Shown piece after piece: positions 42,673 to 53,214 of a stretch of 64,000 nucleotides of DNA. Where the stretch lies: contig OX463809.1 of the NCBI GenBank assembly GCA_949825045.1, positions 7,157,501-7,221,500 on the forward strand, in the 5' to 3' direction. The notes under the pieces were generated by a model, which was not told where the DNA came from, did no database searches, and was given only the letters and a program-made list of their open reading frames with translations. How positions within the stretch are numbered: the stretch's first letter is position 1; each line of letters opens with the position of its first letter. Origin of the DNA: Argyresthia goedartella. Its lineage: Eukaryota > Arthropoda > Insecta > Lepidoptera > Argyresthiidae. The position numbers and the translations under genes were made by a program.

Positions 42673-45600
42673 AATCCTCCAAGCCAACCTCCAACACAGC
42701 CAAACTGCAACGGCCCAGTTAAGACGCTGGTTGGGGGCAAACAGCACTGCCGTGGCTCTGATCCAGGAGCCGTGGATCAACCGCGGTAGCAATCGAGGGC
42801 TTGCCAATTTGAGAGGTAAGCTTTTCGGTACAACTGATCACGATAACCCTAGAACGTGCATCATAACTACTAACAACATCCCAGCACAGCCATTAACAGA
42901 GTTCTGTTCCAGGGACCTGTGTGCCATAAGGCTGCAACTGCCCGACACAGCTAGGTGCCGCGAACTCGTGGTGGCCTCCGCCTACATGCCTGCGGAGGAC
43001 AACCCGCCTCCACACGACCTGTGCCGGCTGGTGGACCACTGCGAAAAGTCGGGCCTCCAGCTCATCGTTGGGGCCGACTCGAACGCGCATCACCCACTGT
43101 GGGGCATGCCAGATATGAACAGCAAAGGTAAGACACTTGTTGAATACCTATTTACTACAAACCTCAATGTGCTTAACATAGGTTCTGAACCAACTTTTGT
43201 TACCAAGCGGAGCAGAACTATCGTTGATATTACCCTGGCAACGGCGGACATATCCGACGACGTTGGGGGCTGGCATGTGTCCAACGACGCGTCATGCTCT
43301 GATCATCGATGGATACGCTTCGATATCAACGCAGCGTTCTCCCCAACTGTCCCTTAGAGAAACCCACGCAAGACTGACAGAACCAGGTACAGAGCTATCC
43401 TAGGTGAAAGACTTGCTTGGGCTGAGACTCTACCAGATCCGGAGGGACCCGAACAAATCGAACAACAGGTAACAGATTTTACAAATACTTCAATAGACTG
43501 CTACCACTCAACTTGCCCGCTTAGCACACCAGCGCCTACCAACATCAAGGGGCAGCCTTGGTGGGGTCCTGATCTAGATAGAATGCGTGCTAAGATTAGA
43601 AGACTGCTAAACAGGGCGATGAACACCAGTGCTGATGAGGATTGGGACAACTATAAAGATGCCAAATCCAAGTACAAGAAACGACTACGGTTCAAAAGCA
43701 GCAACTCATGGAGGAAATTCTGCAGCGACATTGAAACCGTTGATCAAGCAAATCGGGTAAGGCAAATACTAGCTCAACAAGGAAACTCCAGGCTAGGGTA
43801 GCTTAAAAAACCCGATGGAACATATACCTCTTCCACCACAGAAACACACAGTCTCTTGTTGGAAACTCACTTTCCCGGAAGTAGAACTATTCAAGAGATT
43901 GTGTGGCCGGAAGAGGTTCACCATGAAGCTGTCGACCACTTAGACATAACTAATAATATTATCACTGCTGACAAGGTGAGATGGGCCATTAATAGCTTTA
44001 AACCTTTTAAATCAGCAGGACCAGATGGAATCTTCCCAGCACTTCTACAGTGGGGTGGGGAACCCGTCATCAATATAATGGTCCGAATCATGAAAGCATG
44101 TCTTAGATTCGGATACGTTCCCATAAGGTGGAGAGTAGTAAACGTAATTTTCATACCGAAGCCAGGAAGGAGCGACTACACTAACGCTAAATCTTTCAGG
44201 CCGATTAGTCTCACCTCGTTCTTGCTTAAGACTCTCGAACGTTTGTGCGAGAGACACCAGAGAGATGGAGCGTTAAAACATATACCCTTACACAAGAATC
44301 AGCATGCATATAGTTTGGGTAAGTCTACTGAATCAGCTCTCCATGCAGTTGTATCCACAATTGAAGAGGCGATTCAAAACAAATGCATCTGTCTTGGAAC
44401 TTTTATTGATATAGAATTAGCCTTTGACAAGACGCAGCATAGCAGTATAAGTGCATCTCTAACAAGGCATGGGGTGTCAACAGCTGTAAACAACTGGGTC
44501 ACAAACATGCTTAACAAACGTATCGTGCGTCTAGCTGGAGAGTCCCTGTCGGCGGAGGTAGTGCGGGGATGCCCGCAGGGAGGAGTGCTCTCCCCGGTTC
44601 TGTGGAATCTGGTCATTAACGACCTGATTACCAAGCTTAACGCTAATGGATACTACACCGTAGGATACGCCGACGATTTGGTAATCCTCATCACAGGTAA
44701 ATTCGCGAGCACAGTATGCAACCTTAAACAAACAGCTCTTCGCATCGTGGAGCGCTGGTGTTTAGAATATGACCTGGCGGTTAACCCAACAAAAACGGAA
44801 ATGGTCATGTTCACTAACAATAGGGCTCTTGGTAGGTATACCCTACCTAAGCTCTTTGGAACGGAACTCCAGCTAGCAACTGAGGTGAAGTACCTGGGCA
44901 TAACCTTGGACAGCAAGCTCAACTGGAGTAGCCACATCGACAACAAACTAAAGAAGGCGAGTATTGCTTTCTGGCAGTGTCGGAGAATGGTGGGGAAAAA
45001 GTGGGGACTTTCTCCCAACATCATTCTTTGGCTGTACGTAACGGTGATCCGTCCTCTTGTCTGCTACGGAGCTGTGGTGTGGTGGACCAGGACAAAACTA
45101 ACCACAATGGTAAGCAAACTCCAAAGCTTCCAAAGGCTGGCCTGCATGGCTATCACAGGTAGTATGAGAACTACTCCAACAGCAGCAATGGAGGCCATGC
45201 TGTGTCTTCCGCCACTCCAGCTGTATATTAAGCAGGAGGCCGCGTCATCTGCGGTGAGACTCAACACCTTAGGACTTTGGAGGAAAAACAGGACCTCACA
45301 CACCGCCATCCTAGGGGAAGTTTACAAAAAAATTCCCATCTCTATGGCTTGCAGTGACAGAATCCCTAAACAATTTGTTTTTGACAAAAAATACAATATA
45401 CAGTTACATGATGACCATCGGGTTGAGGGGCTCGACGTTAAAGAGCTCAGAATTTTTACCGATGGTTCAAAAACTGAAGCAGGCACTGGTTCAGGCACCT
45501 TCTCGGAGGACCTAAACATCAAGATAGCCATTCCACTGGGTGCCCATAATACTGTCTTTCAAGCTGAATGCATGGGCATCATCTCAGCCGCTAATGCCAT

Positions 45601-46273
45601 AGCATCGAGAAAGGTAAGAGATTCCTCCATTCGAATCCTCTCGGATAGCATGGCCGTCCTACAAGCCCTAAATAGCAACACTATTAACTCAGGGCTAATC
45701 TACGAGTGTCACAAACGACTAATGGAGGTATGTCAACATAACCGCGTAATCCTTCAATGGATAAAAGGACACAGCGGATCAAGAGGTAACGATGCAGCGG
45801 ATGAGTTGGCGCGTAAAGGATCTAGCTTAACAGCGTATGGTCCCGAACCTATCATCCCTCTTCCCTTCAAGATGGTACGCTCATTTCTGAGAGAGTCGAC
45901 CAGGAATGATCATGCCACTCTTTGGACAAACCATGAGGAGTGCAGGCAGGCCAAGCTGGCCTTGCCGTCCCCTAGCGCTAGGCTGGCTAAGACCTTGCTT
46001 CGACTTAGTAGGCCGCGCATGCGACTGGTAACTGCAGCACTTACTGGCCATGGTTTCTTTAATAAACATCTATATGTCCTAGGTGTTACCGACAGCCCCC
46101 TTTGCAGAGCCTGCTTGGAGGCAGAAGAAACGGCTGCTCACGTCCTCATGGAGTGCACAGGAGTAGCGGACTACAGGGCTAAACACCTCGGTCAATCGAG
46201 GGACCTTCCAGGGATAGTCGGTAACGTAAAGGGCCTACTGGCGTTCCTGGAGGAGTTGGGTTGGCTCGAATGA
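42647..46273 (+). pseudogene. Nested LINE ORF2 (endonuclease, RT, RNase H, zinc finger)
   Basis: A single frame of about 1,208 codons from an ATG at 42647, interrupted by TAG at 43355-43357 and 43799-43801 (both possible W-codon transitions). The endonuclease covers residues 1-235 ('ILQANLQHSQTA', 'LIQEPW', 'GADSNAHHPLWG', 'CSDHRWIRF'). RT starts near 43960 ('SFKPFKSAGPDGI', 'FRPISLTSFLLKTLERL', motif A 'FIDIELAFDK', 'GCPQGGVLSPVLW') with YADD at 44666-44677. RNase H lies at about 45445-45830 ('IFTDGSKTEAGTG', 'QAECMGI', 'ILSDSMAV', 'GNDAADELARKG'), and all four acidic positions appear present. A CX2C...H...C finger ('CRACLEAEETAAHVLMEC') ends it near 46160. It is close to functional; only the two stops disable it. 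Confidence 0.9.
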
Positions 46274-46360
46274 TGTCGCATTCCCACCCACACGCAAAAT
46301 AGGCGCTTTAGTCGTCGAGTTGCGGAAACCAGCCCGTCTTACAATTGACAATTGACAATT
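46274..46360 (+). other. Nested LINE 3' UTR with ACAATTG tail
   Basis: Short 3' UTR ending in ACAATTGACAATTGACAATT (46341-46360), a 7-bp tandem tail directly abutting the target duplication. Confidence 0.85.
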
Positions 46361-47102
46361 GAGTGGTAAATTGGTTTAATGTTAATAATTTGCTATTAAA
46401 TGAGAAAAAGACTAAATGTGTTAAGTTTCTTACTACTAACGTTAAAAATAATCAGACATGTATAACAATTAAAAATGAGGAATTGGAATTGGTAACCAGC
46501 ACAGTGTTTCTAGGTATAAACTCCAATGGGGTCCACATATTGATAAGCTATCGAACAGACTGAGCTCTGCAGCTTTTGCATGCAGGAAAATCCGTCACTT
46601 GACAGATTTAAAAACAGCCAGATTAGTTTATTTTAGTTATTTTCATAGTATTATGTCCCACGGTATTCTGCTCTGGGGCAGTGCTGCTGACATAAATACT
46701 ATTTTTGTGCTGCAGAAGCGGGCTGTTCGTGCGATTTATAAAATGAATAATAGAGATTCTCTTAGAAATAAGTTTAAAGAAGTAAATATATTGACAGTCC
46801 ATAGTCAATATATTTACGAGAATATTATGTATGTCCATAAGAACATTGTTAACTTTCGAAGAAACTGTGATATACATAACTTTAATACTAGAAACAAGGA
46901 CAAACTTGCAGTGCCCACTACTCGGCTCCATAAAATAAAAAACTCGTTCAAGGGTAATTGTGTAAGATTTTACAATAAACTCCCAAGCACTTTGACAGAT
47001 CTATCAATTAATAAGTTCAAGAAATACATCAAGCAAAGGCTTATTTCTAAAGCTTACTACAGTATTAAAGAGTACATAGACGATAAAAATGCTTGGGACT
47101 GA
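46361..47102 (+). pseudogene. Outer CR1/Jockey-type LINE, RT thumb and C-terminus
   Basis: Picks up exactly where 40362 stopped: 'VNWFNVNNLLLNEKKTKC', 'ELELVTSTVFLGI', a frame break near 46520, then 'ARLVYFSYFHSIMSHGILLW', 'TIFVLQKRAVRAIY' and the C-terminal 'IKEYIDDKNAWD' with a stop at 47100-47102. The last 168 codons are intact. The same tail appears at 61900-62407. Confidence 0.85.
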
Positions 47103-47480
47103 ATTGTTCTAATTAATTGTGAGCATCCTCACTGCCAGAGTTTCTTTTACTGGACACTTGGAGGCCTTTTACACCTCCAAAGATTAATTTAATTATACAA
47201 CTCTTGACTGTGGGGACCATTTACATCTCCTATCATCATTGTATTATTCACTAAAGAGACTATACATCTCTGTTATTTATATTTTAATTATTTTATTATG
47301 ACATTTGAGACTCTTTACATCTCTCAGAAACAATAATTAAGTACTTTTTTTTTTCTGATAATATGATACAAATAATAATACCAAATGTTCTGTAAAAAAT
47401 GAAATGAAATGACATGTGAAAGTGCCCTTGTGGCCTATTTACAGAATAAACGTTTTGAGTTTGAGTTTGAGTTTGAGTTT
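47103..47480 (+). other. Outer LINE 3' UTR with four stem-loops and (TTTGAG)n tail
   Basis: Four short stems with similar loops follow one another: GGAGG/CCTCC at 47160-47178, GGGGA/TCTCC at 47212-47230, AGAGA/TCTCT at 47255-47271, TGAGA/TCTCA at 47306-47326. Their loops share TTACA-C/T-CT. 'AATAAACGTTTTGAGTTTGA' opens the tail, with GAGTTT repeated about four times (to about 47480), which marks the 3' end. Confidence 0.75.
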
Positions 47481-48538
47481 ACTATTTTTACAAATATTTT
47501 ACTAAAAACTAAATAATTTTGTTAATTAGAACAGAAGTATTTTATTAATCAATACATTCCTTTTCAAAATAATACTTTATTTTTTAGTCTTGTTGGTACA
47601 TAATCAGACCAGCTCGAAGGTAATATATTATTGTATGCTCATCTTAACCACATCGCCATCGTAGTTTTGTAATGATAAAAGTAAGTTTTGCGATAATAGA
47701 AGTATATGAAATTATTTTTCCCACCATTTGGAAACTTTCCGTTGTTTCTTCCCAATTGTGGGAAATTTCCTACGAATATTCCGGGAAGATACACGGAAAG
47801 TTTCCGAGCCGCCCATCTATAATCGTAACCGTTTGACTATTTCGAGTTTTACAACAACCACTTGTTTCAGTCTAACTTGTGTAAACTTGGTTCGAATTCC
47901 GGTGCTAAAAATGGACAACATGAGTAATCCTTTATAACTCCTATGCGGCGATAGGATGTCCCAAGTCATTCAAAATAGAGCATTGCATTACTGGGTAGTA
48001 GTTTAGAATTAGTAGTAGGTTAGAATTAGGGGTAGACACGTTTGTGACTCTGCCACGCCATATCGGAAAAGGCGGGAAATAGTACATTGTTGCCGATGCT
48101 GAGTAGTGAGCAATAGATGGACGAGTGAGTTTGAGGACCAAGCTCTAATATGCGAGGCCCTCTAAGAGACGAGACGAGAAATAGATGGCTATTACAGTTT
48201 TGACCGAGACATTACATAGTGCTTGCATTAAACGACGACTGCGAGGAAATATGATTCGTTTTGCGCGTGTTTTGCTAAGTCTGTACTTCGTGTGATAACG
48301 ATATAGGCAGTCAGTTAGCTAGACGGTCACCTAATGGGGCTAATTGCGTGCTGAAGTTGGTAAGCGTATCGGATGGCAGCGTGATATTGATAGGTAACGT
48401 TCCGCTCAAGTTACTCTGTGACTATTCAGTCGTACTCCTTATGACGCACGGAATAAGCACGGTAACTAATGCAGGAGTGTGGTAATTAGCTAATAGTAGA
48501 TAACAAGGGCTGATGATGATGATGATGGTGAGTAGATA
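47481..48538. other. Unassigned sequence with one shared repeat
   Basis: 47726-47830 ('TTTGGAAACTTTCCG', 'TTCCGGGAAGAT', 'GCCCATCTATAATCGTAAC') is the inverse counterpart of 34941-35035. A short (GAT)n lies at about 48512-48528. No coding frame. Confidence 0.45.
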
Positions 48539-48546
48539 CCTACGGT

Positions 48547-49111
48547 TAGGGTTACCATACGAAAAAATGAAAATTCCGTAGATTAGGCCTGATTTCTATT
48601 GGAAATTCCTGAGATTTAGTCGTAATTTCAATTAAAACGTAATGGAACTCTACAACCTTTATTTAGAATAAAAGTCACAATTTTATAATTTGTTTAATCA
48701 CCTCACCACATACACAACGCAAGCACGCACACGACGATACCTACTCCTCCCGCGCACCGCGACGCGCCACACCTCCCTCCGCCCCTCACCTGAGTCAGTT
48801 CGGCTTGTGATGTTGTTAAGACTGGATGCTACGCTTGCGCTCGCTCTGTGCACACGCGTGGTGGAGACGAACGATAATTAAAAACCGATACGATACGAGT
48901 TAAAAATTGTAAAATAAAATATCTTCAAATAGCAAGCGTTCACGGTACGTTTGTACATTCACTGGTGTTTTAAAAGAAATATTTCCAATGATGGAAGAGA
49001 GATTTATTGAAAATTCCTGAATTCCGGAGATCTTACGACAATTCCGGAGTTCCGGAGATTGGTCTAAAAGTCCGGAGATCTCAGGACAATTCCGGAGATA
49101 TGGTAACCCTA
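48547..49111. mobile_element. hAT-like MITE, 565 bp
   Basis: Terminal inverted repeats TAGGGTTACCATA at 48547-48559 and 49099-49111 match perfectly. The 8-bp duplication CCTACGGT flanks it (48539-48546 and 49112-49119). The 8-bp duplication and short TIRs fit the hAT superfamily. Internally it has a GC-rich centre (48700-48880) and subterminal repeats of TCCGGAGAT/TTCCGGAG near the right end, possible transposase-binding sites. It encodes no transposase. Confidence 0.85.
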
Positions 49112-49232
49112 CCTACGGTACGTACGTACAACGTGCAGATAATGTTCCTTTAAATGTAACTGAACGAGATCGCGTCCTATGCGAATACCCGCTGTTTAGC
49201 TTCTCTATAGGTAGACTTTCTTAGTTTTGGAC

Positions 49233-49260
49233 TTTGAGTAATAATGCATTATTACTCAAA
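49233..49260. repeat. Perfect 28-bp palindrome
   Basis: Centred on ATGCAT, with arms TTTGAGTAATAATG and complement and no loop. Repeats of CATGAAATGG in both orientations follow at 49320-49375. Confidence 0.9.
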
Positions 49261-49454
49261 GGTTTTGGACCAGAATATCCGGGAGGAATTGATTGATGGA
49301 CAAAAGGAAATGTCGTAGTTTCATGAAATGGCCAACCATTTCGTGACATGGCCGACCACTTCATGAAATGGTCGGAAAGGGTTGAATTTGATGAAACATG
49401 TCTTTTTAAAAGCATTTTTATACAGTCACACCTAATGTTGTTTGTGATGTACAT

Positions 49455-49545
49455 GTCAAACTAACACGAAAACTATTCGGGGATTCGCTCCGCTCGCCCA
49501 CTTTAGACTTCACCTAAGCTACCGCAGTGGTTTTCCCTAAAAGAT
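49455..49545 (+). mobile_element. MITE core fragment
   Basis: 'CATGTCAAACTAACACGAA', 'CTATTCGGGGATTCGCTCC' and 'TTCACCTAAGCTACCGCAGT' match the core of the MITE at 15328-15701 in the same orientation. The outer inverted repeats are absent. Confidence 0.75.
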
Positions 49546-49654
49546 TTCTTTGTTCAATGAAAGAAAGAAAGAAACTCCAACCATGGTTGGCCATTTCTAG
49601 GTATGGTAAATTCTACGATATGGTTATGACAGAAATACCACCTGCTTATAGAGA

Positions 49655-49700
49655 AGAGGCATATGCCCAGCAGTGGGTCGATCTGATGCTGGGCAGAGCA
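49655..49700 (+). mobile_element. LINE 3' tail fragment
   Basis: 'AGAAGAGGCATATGCCCAGC' followed by AGTGGGTCGATCTGATG is the conserved 3' tail also seen at 38087. Confidence 0.6.
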
Positions 49701-49884
49701 TTATGATCACGACGACAATGGCGGAGGTTTCCGGATGCGGCTATAGCTATAGGTGACGCCGTAAACGCCGTAAACGCGCGACGTACATAGTTCATACGAC
49801 CTCGCCCCCGCCACCTCGCACGTACCAGATTTGGGTTTCGGGACCACATTATGGGAGAGTGACGGCCTCTAACATAGGAAAGGG

Positions 49885-49951
49885 ATGTTATGTTTCGTTA
49901 ACAATGATGTTAACGAAACATAACATACCTCCACTTATGAAAGTGGAGGTA
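49885..49951. repeat. Two abutting perfect hairpins
   Basis: Hairpin 1: arms 49885-49902 (ATGTTATGTTTCGTTAAC) and 49909-49926, loop AATGAT. Hairpin 2: arms 49926-49936 (TACCTCCACTT) and 49941-49951, loop ATGA. They share one base. No mismatches in either stem. Confidence 0.95.
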
Positions 49952-52900
49952 TTATGTGCGATGCGTGCATGATGATACATAAATATTCATTTACCTCCCC
50001 AGATATTTACTGGAGGTGAGCATTGCTAGTTTTTGGCATCCTTATCGATGTTGGCAAATCGCTGACGTTGAAGGCTAGTCCGACAGCTATTAGGCATTTA
50101 ATTGAATTGATAATTAGGTGGATCACTTGCTTATTGCTTACCTACAATAGAAATACAAAGCTTGTGTGTATACTCTATCATGCGCGCGCGCTCTTCCGAA
50201 GCGGTCCTTATCGAGAGCATTGTTTCTAATTCTTGGCGCATTTCCCTGAGGAGGGGAGGCTGGTCAGGCGAACAAGATGGTATCTACTATAACTATCTGC
50301 CTTACCTATTTGCATACAGAGGTTGGCTGATAAGACGTTATCTTGTTGGCTGGGAGTGCAGACGTTTTCTTTCCTTAGACATATTTCTTTATTATTTTTC
50401 CATCCTAATACTGTGGGTGGGACGTAACATCATGCTGCGAGAAAACCTGTGGTATTTTATAGATAATATACATGTATAATATTAACTAAGAAAATATTGG
50501 TTTAATTTCTGGGTCGATACTAATTTTATTATCCAACCAGCCCTTACAACTACAAGAGCTGCAATGAATTACGCAACATACTAAAAACTACCTAGCTGGT
50601 ACTCGATTATGAATTGATTCAAAATACTTACGGGTGTAAGCCATCAAGTCGCGGATCATGTGATTACGAAAGTAACTACCTATGTGCTATCTACCTTACG
50701 TACGACCTGTGTACCTACTTAACAAGAATTTTATATCGCACTCACACCACTCGTAAACTCTCATGCGCGGGCGCAGTTGACGACTGAGATTTCTCTGCAT
50801 TCAAGCGGCCAAGTAACCGTGTGAATTTTGCCAGGTGAAAATGTCTTGTCGAGGGAATAAAAGTTTTCTTGGATGCTTCAGTCTCCGTTTGATGAAATCC
50901 CATTTCATTTTTATGCGCCTTTGCACAGAACTGATTTTGCATCAAAGTCACGTATATCAAAACCGCGTGTCATCCGCGCGGAAAGAAAACGTGTGCAGAG
51001 GCTTTATGTGTGTAACAGTAAATAACCGTGTTACCACAAAAATATTAAACATCGTTTAACCTCAAAACAAATGTCAAATCCCATAGACTTTTATTTTTAA
51101 ACAAGTGTTGAACAGTAGTTTATTTTTTTTGTGGTAAGGCCCTAAATGTTTAATGCCTAAGCTTTCAAGGGATTATTCATTCAGGATAACTGGTACTTAA
51201 ACCTTAAAGGTGTTTCTACGATTAGGGATAGTTAGTGTAGGTTAGGAAGGTACCGAGATGAATAGTAAAACGATCGCTGATTGATTATGAATAAACAAAT
51301 GTATTAGGTATCATTTACTTCTAATATTTGAAGGAAAGTGATCATTAGTGACATGAGCAAACTTCAATATTGAATGAAACGTCAGAAATGTAGGTATTTC
51401 CTTCTAAATGGAGAGTAAACTTTTGTTTATTTAACAAACTTTTATTTATTCTTTCGGCTCAATATTTACGTTCCCATGGATTGGGGTGCCACAAGGGTCT
51501 GGCGTACATCTGTTCATTGTCACACCTGCCTCAAGGCTACTTACATTTTCATGGCATGTCCTCAACTTGTAGTTGTTAGATACGACATCACATTTTCGTT
51601 GTGAATGTTTAAATTCGATTATCTTAATATTTACTTACAGAAATAATACGTTAGTGCAATATTATCAAAGGTTATTTCGCGTTCTGCTGTTCCAAATATC
51701 GCTGGACCTTCCTAAGTTAGAACAGGACCAGTAAAACTAGAAAAAAGAGGCATCACACCTCAGGTTCCAAATAACCCCAGAGAGGCGATATTTGGAACAC
51801 CACCTTTAAAAAATAATGCATTGAATATATGTACTCACAATACACAAATACCAATGCAAGTAGCTGATGGAGAACGGTGAAATACATAAAAAAAAAACAG
51901 TAGGTGCAACGAGTTGTTAGTTCGTAAGTAATATCGTTTTTTTTTTCCAATAGCCATCTTTTATGGTATATAAAGTGTGTTAAACATTTTACAATGCATT
52001 TGCTTGAAAAGTGGGTTTTCCAAGCAGCCAAATAATGCGCCAATAAAGTGCCACTTTTTCGCACGGTGCTTTTCCTTTCCAGGTTTTTTTTTTGTCGTCA
52101 GCCCCACGTAAAGAGTTTTTATTACTTATTTGAGAGTAAAGTTGCACAAATTAATTAAGCACAGATTATCATTCATATAAAAGTTACAATAAAACTGATT
52201 AAAACATTAAACGCTTTATTAATTACTTCAGATTTAGATTTCGGTTAATTTATTTATTTTAAATTATCATTAAATTTGTAGCTGTCTTTGCGATACGACA
52301 TGACGGCTATTTGCACAAGCGCTGTAGTAGAGTCCCCGTCAATACTCGCGGCGGCGCCACCGTGTCGTCTTGCCAGTGAGATTAACGTATTTAGTTCCAC
52401 ATTCCGTCGCAGGACATGAGTGGTGACGTGGACTATATATATGTATATTGATCGCGCATGATTTAAATAGATAAGTCATTGTACTATTTTCTTGTTTAAA
52501 TTTTGAATTTTCCTGCAGAATGCGTAATAAAACATTGAATGATGCATGCGCAAGATGATTTCCGACCTTGTAGACTTATATACAGTCGCTCGCGAATGAA
52601 AATGTAACTCGTCGCAAATCACATACTTTCCGCACTAGTGGTTCCTAACTCTTTATTAATCTGTGCTTGTGGCTGGATATATCATGCCGAAGCAGGGACA
52701 CTCTCCCTACTAATGATTCTGAACAACTTTTCTCAAGAAATAACGTAAGGTGTGTACCTAGGTATTAACATCAACAAACCGCAATCCCGGGAAACGAATT
52801 GACCTCTCTTACCCTACTTAGCGGTTCTACGGCTTCTTTCTGTGCATATAAGAAAATATCGCCGGCCGTCTGCATTGAAGATTTAGATTTCTAAAGGAAT

Positions 52901-53214
52901 GCAAGTGATTCTGTCTTCCCCGTGTAAGATAACATCAGAAAGTTAAAGTTTGGTAGCGCTACCTGGCGGACTACATGCAACTACTAGTGCTGCTACTCGC
53001 CACCAGATGACGACTGTGCATCAACTTTTGTTTTGCTACGGGGAGATGCTTTTTTTACATGAGTTGAACGCCTCTTTTTGTCACATGGTATGGCTAAGGC
53101 ACACTTTTCACTATCCTAATAACCTCATTGTCATTGATTTCTACATATGTATTTCAAAGGTACGTAAACTTGTCGTCGTAAACATGTCCGATAACGCAAA
53201 ATAAAAATGCAGGA
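49952..53214. other. Unassigned AT-rich sequence
   Basis: No gene supported. Several 60-105-codon frames (for example 50162-50479) have no recognisable motif or coding bias. 'GGGGTGCCACAAGGGTCTGG' near 51484 would read GVPQGS, but nothing around it is RT-like. Confidence 0.4.

Larger units (their letters stand above)
40363..46360 (+). mobile_element. Complete LINE with RNase H, nested (LOA/I-like)
   Basis: A 5,998-bp element is flanked by the 12-bp duplication GAGTGGTAAATT (40351-40362 and 46361-46372). It contains a 5' UTR (about 500 bp), ORF1 with a DUF4780-like region, and ORF2 with endonuclease, RT, RNase H and a C-terminal zinc finger. An 80-bp 3' UTR ends in about three copies of ACAATTG instead of poly(A). 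ORF1 is intact and ORF2 has two in-frame TAG stops. The RNase H domain and ORF layout point to the LOA/I group rather than CR1. Confidence 0.9.

Noticed and set aside
43355..43801. TAG reassigned as a sense codon
   Set aside because: TAA, TGA and TAG all end intact frames in the window (for example BEL pol ends with TAG), and the host is an insect with the standard code.
50162..50479. 105-codon protein
   Set aside because: No recognisable domain, AT-driven composition and no flanking gene signals.
51470..51520. RT motif B (GVPQGS) fragment
   Set aside because: Only six residues match and nothing around them reads as RT, so chance cannot be excluded.
52950..53204. 84-codon protein on the plus strand
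   Set aside because: No family match; its start lies in a repeat-like 'GCGCTACCTGGCGG' string common in lepidopteran repeats.
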